Source of the DNA: CALMEC01 sp964628685 | Lineage (GTDB): Bacteria > Actinomycetota > Thermoleophilia > Miltoncostaeales > Miltoncostaeaceae | NCBI GenBank assembly: GCA_964628685.1 | Contig: CAZVNM010000001.1 | Location: 124,001 to 188,000, forward strand | Length of the DNA stretch: 64,000 bases | Reading direction: 5' to 3' | Shown here: positions 25,240 through 34,256 of the stretch, in pieces | Layout of the letters: the number at the start of each line of letters is the position of its first letter | Position numbering within the stretch: position 1 is the first letter of the stretch | Program-made: the position numbers and the translations under genes | The notes under the pieces: generated by a model | Database searches by the model: none | What the model was told of the DNA's origin: nothing | The model's input: the letters and a program-made list of their open reading frames with translations, nothing else

Positions 25240-26411
25240 ACATCACACCCCGCGTGCTTCCGTTCCTGGCCGCGCTCGTCCTGATCGCCGGCTGCGGCGG
25301 CGAGGGCGGTGACACCACCACCGCCCCGTCCACACCACCCGACACAACGGCCACGTCCGGAACGGCAACCGGGACCACGACCGGCGCGGGCGGTGGCGCG
25401 CCGACCCTCACCGAGGTCGCCTCCGGCTTCGACTCCCCCACCCAGGTCGTGCCGGTCCCCGGGACCGACGGCGAGATCTGGGTCCTCGAGCGGCGGGGCA
25501 CCATCAGGCGGGTGGTCGACCACAAGGTGGCACCGGATCCGGTGCTCGACATCTCGAGCCGGGTGAAGAGCGGCGGCGAGCAGGGGCTCCTCTCCCTCGC
25601 GTTCAGCCCGACGTACGAGAAGGACCGCCTCGTCTACATCCACAACTCGGATCCGGACGGCAACACGCTGGTGGCCGAGTACCGGGCCTCGAGCGCAGGG
25701 CAGATCGACCCGGAGCCGGTGCGTGTGCTTCTGACCGAGGATCAGCCCTACGCCAACCACAACGGCGGCAGCCTGGCGTTCGGGCCCGACGGCAAGCTCT
25801 ACCTGGGGCTGGGCGACGGCGGCGACGGATACGACCCGGAGGGCCGGTCGCAGGACATGGGCTCGCGTCTGGGCAAGCTCCTTCGGACCGAGATCGGCGC
25901 GGACACCTCCAACGGCTCGTGGGAGATCGCCGCCCTGGGCCTTCGCAACCCGTGGCGCTTCGCCTTCGACCCCGACACCGGCGACGCCTGGATCGCCGAC
26001 GTCGGTCAGAACCGGTGGGAGGAGGTCGACGTGTTCCCCAAGGGTGCGGATCTGCTCAACTTCGGCTGGGCAGCGAAGGAGGGCACCCACGATGTGGAGG
26101 CCGACAAAGCATCCGAGCTCAACCCCCGTGGCACGCTCACCCCGCCCGTGGCCGAGTATTCGCACGACGAGGGCTGCTCGATCACCGGCGGCGTCGTCGT
26201 CCGAAACCCCGCCATGGCCTCGCTGAACGGCCGCTACATCTACACGGACTTCTGCTCGGGCACGTTCTGGAGCATCCCCGTCGACGGTGCGCGCACGCCT
26301 CGCAGGGAGCCGTTCACCGCGCGGCAGCCGGTGTCGGTCGACGCCGGTTCGGACGGTCGCGTCTACGTCACCTCCATCGACGGCACGGTCCAGGAGCTGG
26401 CCGCGCGGTGA
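25236..26411 (+). CDS. PQQ-dependent sugar dehydrogenase (Asd/YliI, GSDH family) lipoprotein
   Basis: Beta-propeller dehydrogenase of 391 aa. The signal peptide ends in LIAGC (lipidated Cys near residue 18), then comes a Thr/Ser-rich linker to about residue 55. The GSDH fold follows (EIWVLERRGTIRRV, EQGLLSLAFSP, YANHNGGSLAFGPDGKLYLG, LRNPWRFAFDPDTG, WIADVGQN), with the catalytic His in NHNGG. Such enzymes oxidise aldoses using PQQ outside the membrane. No PQQ synthesis genes are in the window. It is coupled to the cupin before and the YcaQ remnant after by GTGA overlaps. Confidence 0.9.
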   Translation: MNITPRVLPFLAALVLIAGCGGEGGDTTTAPSTPPDTTATSGTATGTTTGAGGGAPTLTEVASGFDSPTQVVPVPGTDGEIWVLERRGTIRRVVDHKVAPDPVLDISSRVKSGGEQGLLSLAFSPTYEKDRLVYIHNSDPDGNTLVAEYRASSAGQIDPEPVRVLLTEDQPYANHNGGSLAFGPDGKLYLGLGDGGDGYDPEGRSQDMGSRLGKLLRTEIGADTSNGSWEIAALGLRNPWRFAFDPDTGDAWIADVGQNRWEEVDVFPKGADLLNFGWAAKEGTHDVEADKASELNPRGTLTPPVAEYSHDEGCSITGGVVVRNPAMASLNGRYIYTDFCSGTFWSIPVDGARTPRREPFTARQPVSVDAGSDGRVYVTSIDGTVQELAAR

Positions 26412-27434
26412 CCGTCGCGGGGCGCACCCGCCCCCGCATCCCCCTGGGCGACGCGCAGCGCATCGCGATCGCCGCCCAGGGGCTGGCCGACCCACGGCCG
26501 GAACCCTTCGCGGCGACCATGCGCCACGTCCAGCGGGTGATCGACCGGGTCGGCGTCATCCAGATCGACAGCGTCAACGTGCTGTCGCGCAGCCAGTACC
26601 TGCCGTTCTTCACACGGCTCGGCCCGTACGACCGTGCACTCGTGGACCGCGCCCGCGACCGCGCCCCGCGCCGGCTGGTGGAGTACTGGGCGCACGAGGC
26701 GAGCCTCAGCCGACGGCGGGGCGCGTCGCACCGACCACTGGGGATGGAACTGGTCGGAGGCCAAGCGCGTCCTCGAGTACCTCTTCTGGGCGGGACGCAT
26801 CAGCTCCGCCGGGCGCACGGCCCAGTTCGAGCGCCGCTACGCGCGTCCGGACGCCGTCGCACCGCCCGCCCACCGCGACGCGTGGCGCGATCCGCCCGCC
26901 GACCACGCCGCCAACACCGTCGCGCTCGTCCGCATCGCGGCCCGCGCGCACGGCATCGGCACCGAACGCTGCCTGGCCGACTACTTCCGGCTTCGGCGCG
27001 CCGAGGTCCGGGTCGCCATCGCGACGCTGGTCGCCGCCGGCGAGCTGCGGGAGGTGACGGTGCCCGGCTGGAGCGACCGCGCCTACCTCTTCGCACGTGC
27101 TCGGCGGCCGCGCCACCTGCACGTCGAGGCGCTCGTCAGCCCGTTCGACTCGCTCGTCTGGGAACGCCGGCGCGTGGAGGCCCTCTGGGGCTTTCGCTAC
27201 CGCATCGAGATCTACACGCCGGCGGCGCGTCGGGTGCACGGCTACTACGTGCTGCCGTTCCTCTTCGGGCAGGACCTGGTGGCGCGCTGCGACCTGAGGG
27301 CCGACCGGCGGGCGGGGGTGCTGCGCGTCGCGACGACCTGGGAGCCGGGGGCACCCGGGGAGGCGCGGGCCGCCCTCGACCGCCAGCTCTCCGCGATGGC
27401 GGCGTGGCTGGGACTGGGGGATGTCGACGGTTGA
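26408..27434 (+). pseudogene. YcaQ-like DNA glycosylase/winged-helix gene with internal deletion and frameshift
   Basis: The N-terminal part (frame of the GTG at 26408) reads VIDRVGVIQIDSVNVLSRSQ and LVEYWAHEASL, typical of the crosslink-repair glycosylase YcaQ (HTH_42). At about 26705-26715 the frame jumps: the next frame continues SADGGARRTDHWGWNWSEAKRV and runs to the normal C-terminus (WERRRVEALWGFRYRIEIY, GYYVLPFLFGQDLVARCDLR). Members normally have about 60 more residues between the two parts. So an out-of-frame deletion of roughly 180 bp is likely. The gene is the third of a GTGA-coupled set. Confidence 0.78.
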
Positions 27435-27568
27435 CCCGCGCCGCGGTCGGCGGCGACCCGGATCGTGAGCCACCGCCGGGCGACCGCTAGAATCGACCAC
27501 GGTGCGCCGGGAAGTCTGGTCGGCAACGCCGCGTCCAGCGGCACCGTTCCGACGACCCCGGAAGGCCC

Positions 27569-28897
27569 ATGGCCACGCACGACGACCGACCACCCGCGCT
27601 GCGGCTCTTCACGCCGTCCACCTGGACGAGCGGCAGGGAGCTCGCCTCGATCCTCCGCACCGAGACGGTCGGCGGGATGCTGCTGCTCCTCGGCGCGACG
27701 GTTGCACTGGCCTGGGCCAATTCGCCGTGGAGCGACTCGTACGCCCGCGTCCGCGACGCGCGGGTGGGCCCGGAGTCCCTCGACCTCGGGTTCGCCGAGT
27801 TCCACCTGGGGCTGACCGTCGGTCAGTGGGCCGCCGACCTGCTGCTGGCGGTGTTCTTCTTCGTCGTGGGGGTCGAGCTCAAGAACGAGTTCGTCCAGGG
27901 CGACCTGCGCGATCCGCGTCGCGCCGCTGTGCCGATCGCGGCGGCGGTGTGCGGCGTGATCGTCCCCGCCCTCGTCTACCTGGCCTTCACGTTCGACGAT
28001 CCGGTCGCCAACAACGGGTGGGCCATCCCGACGGCCACCGACATCGCCTTCGCGCTCGCCGTGCTGGCCGTCATCGGCTCGCACCTGCCGACCGCCCTGC
28101 GCGCGTTCCTGCTCACCCTCGCCGTGGTGGACGACCTCATCGCCATCACGATCATCGCGATCTTCTACAGCTCGGACGTCGAGCCGCTGTGGCTGCTCGC
28201 CGCGCTCGTGCCGATCGTGCTCTTCACACTGGTCGCCCGTCTGCCCCGACGCTGGTGGCCGCTCCTCGTGCCGCTGGCGCTGCTGGCGTGGTTGGCGGTC
28301 CACGAGGCGGGCATCCACGCGACGGTCGCCGGCGTGGTGCTGGGCCTCAGCCTGCCGGTGCGGCACCGGATGGTGGACGGACGGAAGCGCGACGCGCCGG
28401 GCATCACCATCGAGCACTGGCTGCGTCCGTTCTCCGCCGGCATCGCGGTGCCAGTCTTCGCCCTGTTCGCCGCCGGCGTCACGCTCACCGGCGGTGGCCT
28501 CGGCGAGGCGGTCCGGGACGTGGTCTTCGTGGCAACGCTGGCCGGACTCGTGGTGGGCAAAGTGATCGGCGTCGCAGGCGGGGCGTACCTGACCGCGCGG
28601 TTCACCCGGGCGCAGATCGACGACGAGCTCGCGTGGATCGACGTCGTGGGCCTCGCCCTCCTCGCCGGCATCGGCTTCACCGTGTCGCTCCTCATCGGCG
28701 AGCTCGCATTCGGCACCGGGGGTGTGCGCGACGACCACGTCAGGGTCGCCGTCCTCGGTGGGTCGCTCCTGTCGGCGATCCTCGCGACGATCGTCCTGCG
28801 GCTGCGCAATCGCCACTACCGCGAGATGCACCTGCTCGACACGGCCGATGCGCTCATCGAGGGCGTGGTCGCCGGCACCGATGCGCGGCGCCGATGA
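27569..28897 (+). CDS. nhaA: Na+/H+ antiporter NhaA
   Basis: Antiporter of 442 aa with about 12 hydrophobic helices. Family signatures are FFFVVGVELKNEF, ATDIAFALAVLAV and TLAVVDDLIAITIIAIFY, the last holding the adjacent Asp pair that binds Na+. GIGFTVSLLIGELAF lies near the end. It exchanges sodium for protons across the membrane for pH and salt balance. GGAAGG lies before the ATG. A TAGAAT box at 27488-27493 suggests a leader of about 70 nt. Confidence 0.96.
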   Translation: MATHDDRPPALRLFTPSTWTSGRELASILRTETVGGMLLLLGATVALAWANSPWSDSYARVRDARVGPESLDLGFAEFHLGLTVGQWAADLLLAVFFFVVGVELKNEFVQGDLRDPRRAAVPIAAAVCGVIVPALVYLAFTFDDPVANNGWAIPTATDIAFALAVLAVIGSHLPTALRAFLLTLAVVDDLIAITIIAIFYSSDVEPLWLLAALVPIVLFTLVARLPRRWWPLLVPLALLAWLAVHEAGIHATVAGVVLGLSLPVRHRMVDGRKRDAPGITIEHWLRPFSAGIAVPVFALFAAGVTLTGGGLGEAVRDVVFVATLAGLVVGKVIGVAGGAYLTARFTRAQIDDELAWIDVVGLALLAGIGFTVSLLIGELAFGTGGVRDDHVRVAVLGGSLLSAILATIVLRLRNRHYREMHLLDTADALIEGVVAGTDARRR

Positions 28898-28911
28898 CCG
28901 CCACCGGCGGT
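28897..28911 (+). terminator. Small perfect hairpin at the end of nhaA
   Basis: ACCGCC, loop ACC, GGCGGT, starting at the last base of the stop codon. Confidence 0.4.
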
Positions 28912-28950
28912 GACCGGTCCGTCATTCGGTCCAGTGACGTACCGGGTCCG

Positions 28951-29919
28951 TCAAGCCGCGTCCTCTGAGGGGCGTCGGCGATCCGGCCCGGGACCGACGT
29001 CGTCCGGCCCACGGACCCTGTGCCACGCGTCCCGCAGGATTCGCCCCGTCCCCCGCCGTCCGAACGCCAGCATCAGGGCGACCAGCCCGGCGGCGATGTT
29101 GATCGCCGCCAGCAGGATCTGCTGCCCGAACGAGTACGCCGCAACCGTGGCCGACGTCGCCGCCCCGTAGAGCGCGGCGGACGCGATGGCCTGCTCCACG
29201 CCGATGCCGCCCGGCGTGATGGACACGAAGTTGGCGAGCGAACCCGCCGCCTGCATCAGGAGCACGGTGCCGAGGGTCGCGGTGACGCCGAACACGTGCA
29301 TGAGGATCGCCATGGTGGCGAGCCGCAGCCCGTAGACCCCCGCCTGCGGCAGCGCGACGCCCAAAAGGTAGCGCCGCGGGGTGCGGAGGATCGCCGCCCC
29401 ATCACGTGCGGTGCGCATCACATGCGCGATCCGGCGGTGCGCGCGGCGGACCACCACCACGGTGATCGCCGCCAGGGCCGCGACGATCACCGCCGTCACA
29501 ACGGGATGCGCGGTGACCGGACCGAGGAGGACGCCGACGAACCCTGGCTGACCGAGCAGGAGGACGATGTAGAGCACCGCCCCGGCGACGGCGTAGAAGA
29601 GCGTCTGCGCCACCTGGGCGCCTGCCAGTCCGGGCACCGACGCACCCGGGATCATCCCGAGGAAGAGCGCGTGCATGGTGACCGTCCCCGCCTGTGCGGG
29701 CGCGACCTGGTTGATCGCCACGCCGCCCATGTCGGCCGCGAGGATGTGGCGGTAGCGGATGGGCGCGTCCGGGTACGCGGCGCGCAACGTGACCGTCCAG
29801 GCGAGGCCGTTCAGAAGCGACTGGACGAGCCGCAGGACGGTCACCGCGACGATCGCCCACACCGGCACCGACGTCAGCTGCCGTCCGACCGCGGTGAACC
29901 AGTCCAGCACCGCCCGCAT
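28951..29919 (-). CDS. LPG synthase/flippase-like membrane protein (UPF0104 family)
   Basis: Integral membrane protein of 322 aa with about eight helices. It has family landmarks of the lysylphosphatidylglycerol synthase TM region: RYRHILAADMGGVAINQVAP early, LPQAGVYGLRL in the middle and FVSITPGGIGVEQAIAS late. The C-terminal tail is charged. No synthase domain is attached, so a lipid-flippase or glycosyltransferase-like role is more likely than aminoacylation. AAGGA lies 7 nt before the ATG at 29919. Confidence 0.82.
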   Translation of the reverse strand: MRAVLDWFTAVGRQLTSVPVWAIVAVTVLRLVQSLLNGLAWTVTLRAAYPDAPIRYRHILAADMGGVAINQVAPAQAGTVTMHALFLGMIPGASVPGLAGAQVAQTLFYAVAGAVLYIVLLLGQPGFVGVLLGPVTAHPVVTAVIVAALAAITVVVVRRAHRRIAHVMRTARDGAAILRTPRRYLLGVALPQAGVYGLRLATMAILMHVFGVTATLGTVLLMQAAGSLANFVSITPGGIGVEQAIASAALYGAATSATVAAYSFGQQILLAAINIAAGLVALMLAFGRRGTGRILRDAWHRVRGPDDVGPGPDRRRPSEDAA

Positions 29920-30013
29920 GCGCACATCCTTCCCAGCGCCGCGTCGGACGCGAAGGCATGCTGTCAGGCCCGGCCGTCTGCATCCCACGCCGCGTGGGAA
30001 ACGCCACCGCGGA

Positions 30014-30577
30014 TCAGTCGAAGAGCGTCGCGCCCTCCAGCACCGCGTCCACACCGGGAAGCGCGAGCGGTTCGGCCAGGTCGGGTTCCACAACCGTCGC
30101 GTACGCACCCTCGACGATGTCGCGGTGCACCACGATCCGCCGCCGTACCACGTCCACCACCCAGTGCTCCGCCACGCCCCACGCCGCGTAATCGCGCGCC
30201 TTGCGACCCAGGTCGTAGCGCAGACTCGTGTTGGACACCTCGACGATCAGCACCACGTCGTCCGGACGAAGCCACCGCCCGCGGATGCGATGGGCCACCA
30301 CGAAGTCCGGAACCCGGTACTGCCACTTGTCCAGCGGATGCGTGCCGCAGACGCGGACGTCGAAGGTCGCGGGATAGGCGTCCGTCAGCCGCCGGTTGAG
30401 CTCCGCCGAACCGTCCCAGTGGTCGATGCCCTCGCGGCTCATCTCGACCAGAACCCCGTCGATGAGCTCCACCCGGTCCTCGGCGGTGAGGATGCCCGCG
30501 TCCACCATCCGCATGACATCGTCGAACGACAGCGGACGGATGCGCCCCTCGTCGATCGTGCGCTCCCGCAGTGTCAT
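30014..30577 (-). CDS. Uma2-family putative nuclease (DUF820, PD-(D/E)XK)
   Basis: Protein of 187 aa. PD-(D/E)XK-type elements are VELIDGVLVEMS near residue 35, YRVPDFVVAHR near 90, and LIVEVSNTSLRYDLGRKARDY near 112-132 (E-x-K-type core). Uma2 proteins are widespread, often multicopy and of unknown biological role. I chose the ATG at 30577 because TACGGT lies exactly 6 nt before it and the domain begins soon after; a longer frame extends upstream. Confidence 0.85.
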   Translation of the reverse strand: MTLRERTIDEGRIRPLSFDDVMRMVDAGILTAEDRVELIDGVLVEMSREGIDHWDGSAELNRRLTDAYPATFDVRVCGTHPLDKWQYRVPDFVVAHRIRGRWLRPDDVVLIVEVSNTSLRYDLGRKARDYAAWGVAEHWVVDVVRRRIVVHRDIVEGAYATVVEPDLAEPLALPGVDAVLEGATLFD

Positions 30578-30583
30578 CGCCAC

Positions 30584-30589
30584 ACCGTA
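30584..30589 (-). promoter_or_regulatory. -10 box TACGGT for the Uma2 gene (leaderless)
   Basis: TACGGT, six bases, ATG at 30577 on the minus strand; no Shine-Dalgarno. Confidence 0.5.
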
Positions 30590-30705
30590 CTCCCCTCCGC
30601 CGTCGTCCGAAACCCACGGAGGGAGCATCGCGCCGCGATCCGTGACGGCGCCACACCCGTTCGTCACGATGACGTCACGCATCCGTGCCGTCATCGCCGC
30701 GCCGG

Positions 30706-32310
30706 CTACCGCCGGATGGTGATGCCCTCCGCCTCGCGGTCGAAGGTGTCGGCGGTCACGCCCTCGTCACGGAGCTTCGTCTTCTGCACCCGCTCGGTCG
30801 GGGTGACCGGCAGCTCGGCCACGAAGCGGATGTAGCGCGGCACCATGAAGTAGGGCATGCGCTCGGCCATCCAATGTGTCAGTTCGACGGGATCCGGCGC
30901 ATCGCCCTCGGCGATGCAGACGATCATGATCTCGTCCTCGGCACCCGCACCCTCGCCGGCCGGCACACCGATGGCCGCCGCCCGCCGCACGCCCGGATGG
31001 TCCTCCACCTGGCGCTCCACCTCCATGGACGACACGTTCTCGCCGCGCCGTCGGATGTAGTCCTTCACGCGGTCCATGAAGTAGACGTAGCCGTCCTCGT
31101 CCATGCGGCCCAGGTCGCCGGTGTGGAGCTTGAGGTTGCGGAAGTCCTCCGCCGTCTTCTCCGGCATGCCGTAATAGGCGCGCATGATGATGTTGGGGAG
31201 CTTCTGGTCCACCACGATCTCGCCGGGTGTGTTGGGCGGCAGCGGCCAGTCGGTGCCGGGCTCCACGATCGTGACCTCGTACCCCGGGTTGGCGACCCCG
31301 CACGAGCCCAGGCGCGGCGGGCGCGTGGGGTCCATGAACGTCGCGACGCCGGTCTCGGTGAGGCCGTACCCCTCGGTCAGCCGCACCCCGAAGCGGTCCT
31401 CGAACTCGTGGTAGATGTCCTTGGGCGCCGGCGCGGCGCTCACCGTGTGCACGCGGTGCGCGCGGTCGCGGTCCGACGGCGGCTGGTTCCACAGGAAGTA
31501 GAGCATGGCGCCGATGCCGTTGAACGTGGTGGCGCCGGCGTCGATCACCTGGTCCCAGAAGCGTGAGCCCGAGAAGCGCTCCACCACCGCCACGCGCGCG
31601 CCGGCCAGGAGCGCCGGATACGAGCACAGCACCTGCGGGTTGGAGTGGAAGAGGGGCAGGCAGGTGAAGTAGACCTCGTCCGCCAGGTCCGCCATCGTGA
31701 CGCCCCGCCCGACGATGGCGGTCTCGAGGGCACTGCGGGCCGAGAAGTAGTCGGCGGCGTTCTGCTTGATCACGCCCTTCGAACGACCCGTCGTCCCCGA
31801 CGTGAACATGATGCGCGCGTCGTCGGTCCAGGCGCGTTCCACGTCGGGCACCGCGTCCGAGCCGGACATCAGCTCCTCGAGCGTCCGCCAGGGCAGCGTC
31901 GGGTCCGGTCCGTCACCACCGCACGGGACCACGACCACCCGCTCCAGCTTGGGAAGCTCGTCCCTGACGAAGTCCAGGCGGTCCAGGAACACGTCGCCGA
32001 TCACGAGCACCCGCGCGTCGACCAGGTTGATCGTCCAGGTGAGGAAGTCGCCCTTGTAGGCGGTGTTGATGGGGCTCATCACCGCCCCGGCGCGCAGGAT
32101 GCCGTACCAGACCCCCAGGAACTCCTCGCAGTTGGGAAGCATCACGCTGACCGTCTCGCCCTTCCCGACGCCGAGGTCGATCAGGCCGTTGGCCACGCGG
32201 TTGGCGCGCGCGTCGATCTCACCGTACGAGACCCACGGACGATCGGCGAACCGCAGGTACTCGCGGTCCGGATGCTCCTCCGCCCGCCGGCGCAGGATGT
32301 CCGAGAGCAC
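30706..32310 (-). CDS. ATP-dependent acyl-CoA ligase (AMP-binding, CaiC-like)
   Basis: Adenylate-forming ligase of 534 aa from the GTG at 32310. Motifs are MFTSGTTGRSKGV (P-loop-like), EGYGLTETGV, LHTGDLGRMDEDGYVYFMDR and the C-terminal RVQKTKL with its acyl-adenylation Lys. It makes an acyl-CoA from an acid, ATP and CoA. A better start context exists upstream: an ATG at 32358 with GGGGAGGGG directly before it reads MGEWSD and then an in-frame TGA, followed by YLHEDPATW leading into the GTG. So this gene may have lost its native start to a nonsense codon. It is third after the nitroreductase and crotonase genes. Confidence 0.88.
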   Translation of the reverse strand: MLSDILRRRAEEHPDREYLRFADRPWVSYGEIDARANRVANGLIDLGVGKGETVSVMLPNCEEFLGVWYGILRAGAVMSPINTAYKGDFLTWTINLVDARVLVIGDVFLDRLDFVRDELPKLERVVVVPCGGDGPDPTLPWRTLEELMSGSDAVPDVERAWTDDARIMFTSGTTGRSKGVIKQNAADYFSARSALETAIVGRGVTMADLADEVYFTCLPLFHSNPQVLCSYPALLAGARVAVVERFSGSRFWDQVIDAGATTFNGIGAMLYFLWNQPPSDRDRAHRVHTVSAAPAPKDIYHEFEDRFGVRLTEGYGLTETGVATFMDPTRPPRLGSCGVANPGYEVTIVEPGTDWPLPPNTPGEIVVDQKLPNIIMRAYYGMPEKTAEDFRNLKLHTGDLGRMDEDGYVYFMDRVKDYIRRRGENVSSMEVERQVEDHPGVRRAAAIGVPAGEGAGAEDEIMIVCIAEGDAPDPVELTHWMAERMPYFMVPRYIRFVAELPVTPTERVQKTKLRDEGVTADTFDREAEGITIRR

Positions 32311-32337
32311 CCACGTCGCGGGGTCCTCGTGCAGGTA

Positions 32338-32358
32338 TCAGTCGCTCCACTCACCCAT
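32338..32358 (-). other. Strong RBS plus ATG and six codons ending at TGA before the CoA ligase
   Basis: ATG-GGT-GAG-TGG-AGC-GAC-TGA reads in frame with the ligase and is 48 nt upstream of its usable GTG. GGGGAGGGG ends 2 nt before the ATG. It is either the remnant of the native start or a short leader peptide that allows reinitiation. Confidence 0.55.
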
Positions 32359-32371
32359 CGCCCCTCCCCCT

Positions 32372-33196
32372 CTACACCTTGCGGGGCTCGGGCCCCTCGC
32401 CACCGCGAAGCCGCCGCCAGTCGGGCGGGCGCTTCTCCTGGAACGCGACGATGCCCTCCTTCGGGTCCTCGCCGTACACGTGGTTGAGCGCCATCAGCTC
32501 GTAGCCGTGCTGGATGGCCGAATAGAGCCGGTCGGACGATGCGTTGAGCGCGATCTTCGCCATGCGAAGGCCCACGGGCGAGCGCTGCAGGATCTGGGTG
32601 CACCAGCGGTCCACCTCGGCGTCCAGCTCGTCGTCCGGGACGACCGTGTTGACGAGCCCCATCCGCATGGCCTCGTGGGCGTCGTAGTGCCCGGTCATGA
32701 AGAGCACCTCGCGCGCCTTCTTCTCACCCACCACCAGCGGGATGTACTGGCACCCCCACCACAGGGGCGCCGTGCCGATCTTGGGTCCCGCCTGTCCGAA
32801 CCGTCCGGACTCACCGCTGATGGTGAGGTCGCAGATCATGTTGAGCTCGTTGCCGCCGCCGATGCACCAGCCCTTCACCCGGGCGATGATCGGCTTGCCG
32901 TTGTTGCGCATGGCGACGGCCAGCCGGTCGGCGATGTGATGGCCGCGGCGCTTGTCGGCGATGGTGGACGACGGGTCCTGCACGTCGCCGCCCACACAGA
33001 ACGCCTTGTCGCCCGCGCCGGTCAGCACGATCACCCCCACGCCCTCGTCGTCGGCCGCCGCTTCGAACGCGTGGCAGAGCTCGAGGAAGGTCTGGCCGCG
33101 GAACGCGTTGAGCCGCTCCGGGCGGTTGATCGTGATGGTCATCCGCCCGTCGCGGCGCTCGACGATGAGGTCCTCGTAGCTGTGCTCGCCCATCAT
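32372..33196 (-). CDS. Crotonase-superfamily hydratase/hydrolase, BadI/MenB-like
   Basis: Protein of 274 aa. The start NRPERLNAFRGQTF is the MenB/BadI subfamily hallmark. The oxyanion-hole residues lie in AFCVGGDVQDP and GWCIGGGNELNMICDLTI, and FGQAGPKIGT and VVGEKKAREVLFMTGHY follow. The closest family known to me is 2-ketocyclohexanecarboxyl-CoA hydrolase (BadI, alicyclic ring cleavage) or DHNA-CoA synthase. No other menaquinone genes are here, so ring cleavage is preferred. GGAGG precedes two adjacent ATGs (33196, 33193); the first overlaps the nitroreductase stop as ATGA. Confidence 0.85.
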   Translation of the reverse strand: MMGEHSYEDLIVERRDGRMTITINRPERLNAFRGQTFLELCHAFEAAADDEGVGVIVLTGAGDKAFCVGGDVQDPSSTIADKRRGHHIADRLAVAMRNNGKPIIARVKGWCIGGGNELNMICDLTISGESGRFGQAGPKIGTAPLWWGCQYIPLVVGEKKAREVLFMTGHYDAHEAMRMGLVNTVVPDDELDAEVDRWCTQILQRSPVGLRMAKIALNASSDRLYSAIQHGYELMALNHVYGEDPKEGIVAFQEKRPPDWRRLRGGEGPEPRKV

Positions 33197-34218
33197 TCCT
33201 CCGGGGGCAGGAACTTGTTGGTGTCGATGCCGTGCTCCTCGAGCAGCCGCTTGAACGTCTGGCGCATCTCCTCCGGGTACTCCGGCAGCTCCTCGTTCTG
33301 GAGCAGGTACTCGGCCCGCTCGCGGATGCGGGGACCGAAGTCCCAGGTGTCGTCGGCCAGGAGGCGCTTGATCTCCCGCTCCGGGAAGTTGAGCACGCCC
33401 TCGTCGCGGCCGAACCTGCGGGCCAGGTCGTCCAGCTCCTCGAAGCGGCCGGGAAGCGGCGCCTGCTCCTGGATGAGCCCCTTCTGACGCAGCAGCTCCT
33501 CGGTGGCGGGGTCCGACCGGTACGGCGTGCCGTACGCGTTGTCGTGGAAGATCGTCGACATCTTGAGGCGCGGGCGCTGTCCACCGGCCCGCTCGTCCTC
33601 GAGCGCGTAGCCGATGGCGTGTCCCCAGGTGAAGCGGTAGTGCGGCGGCAGGCCCAGCGCCTTCTCCACGCCGCCCGGCTTGCGGCCGAACGCCACGAGG
33701 ATGTTGCCCACCCCCAGGCCGACGCCGGCGGTGACGGCGTTGGCCACCGCCTGCCCGGTCTCGAACCGCAGGAGGGTCTCGGTGCGCTCGATCGGGAAGC
33801 TCATGAGACGGGGCAGCGTCTGGGTCATCGAGAACTCGTAGTTCCAGCCGTGGTACTTGCCGGTCGCGCCGGAAAGCCCCAGTGCGCCGATGCCGTCGAT
33901 GGCACGTCCGTACCAGGCGTTCAGGTTGGTCACCCAGAGGATCAGGTGCGAGGCCTGGTTGATGATCTGGACGTTGAAGCCCGACACGCACTCCTCGATC
34001 TCGTCCCAGATCTCGCAGGTCTCCTTGCGGATGATCACGGCCTCGGTGCAGTTGATGTTGCCCTGGCACGACGAGAAGCGGGCGGCCTGCAGCATGGTCT
34101 CGAGCTTCCACTCCTCGACCTTCCGCTCGGGGTCGAAGTAGCGGATGCTGCGGCGGTTGCCGAGGGCCTGCAGGACAGGGAGGTCCGGGACCGACGAGGC
34201 TTCGGGGACGTTGGACAT
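33193..34218 (-). CDS. Nitroreductase-family FMN oxidoreductase
   Basis: Protein of 341 aa, long for this family. The N-terminal FMN-binding signature is LGNRRSIRYFDPERKVE, then ARFSSCQGNINCTEA. GVGLGVGNILVAFG and a GYALEDERAGGQRP segment replace the usual GHP-like end. About 100 extra C-terminal residues are charged and helical (FEELDDLARRFGRDEGVL). It is translationally coupled to the BadI/MenB-like crotonase, which suggests an oxidation or reduction of a CoA thioester or its acid in one pathway. The electron acceptor is unknown. Confidence 0.8.
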   Translation of the reverse strand: MSNVPEASSVPDLPVLQALGNRRSIRYFDPERKVEEWKLETMLQAARFSSCQGNINCTEAVIIRKETCEIWDEIEECVSGFNVQIINQASHLILWVTNLNAWYGRAIDGIGALGLSGATGKYHGWNYEFSMTQTLPRLMSFPIERTETLLRFETGQAVANAVTAGVGLGVGNILVAFGRKPGGVEKALGLPPHYRFTWGHAIGYALEDERAGGQRPRLKMSTIFHDNAYGTPYRSDPATEELLRQKGLIQEQAPLPGRFEELDDLARRFGRDEGVLNFPEREIKRLLADDTWDFGPRIRERAEYLLQNEELPEYPEEMRQTFKRLLEEHGIDTNKFLPPEE

Positions 34219-34256
34219 GGCTGCCTTTCGACGCGGGGGTTCGCGATGCGGGCCGA

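Noticed and set aside
27502..28968. 488-codon frame overlapping nhaA, preceded by TAGAAT and 8 nt
   Set aside because: NhaA in the other frame is unmistakable; the Arg/Pro-rich product is a frame shadow and the box is better read as the nhaA promoter.
32338..32340. Selenocysteine or programmed readthrough at the ligase TGA
   Set aside because: No family of AMP-dependent ligases with Sec at the N-terminus is known to me and no SECIS-like hairpin is evident; mutation or leader peptide is simpler.
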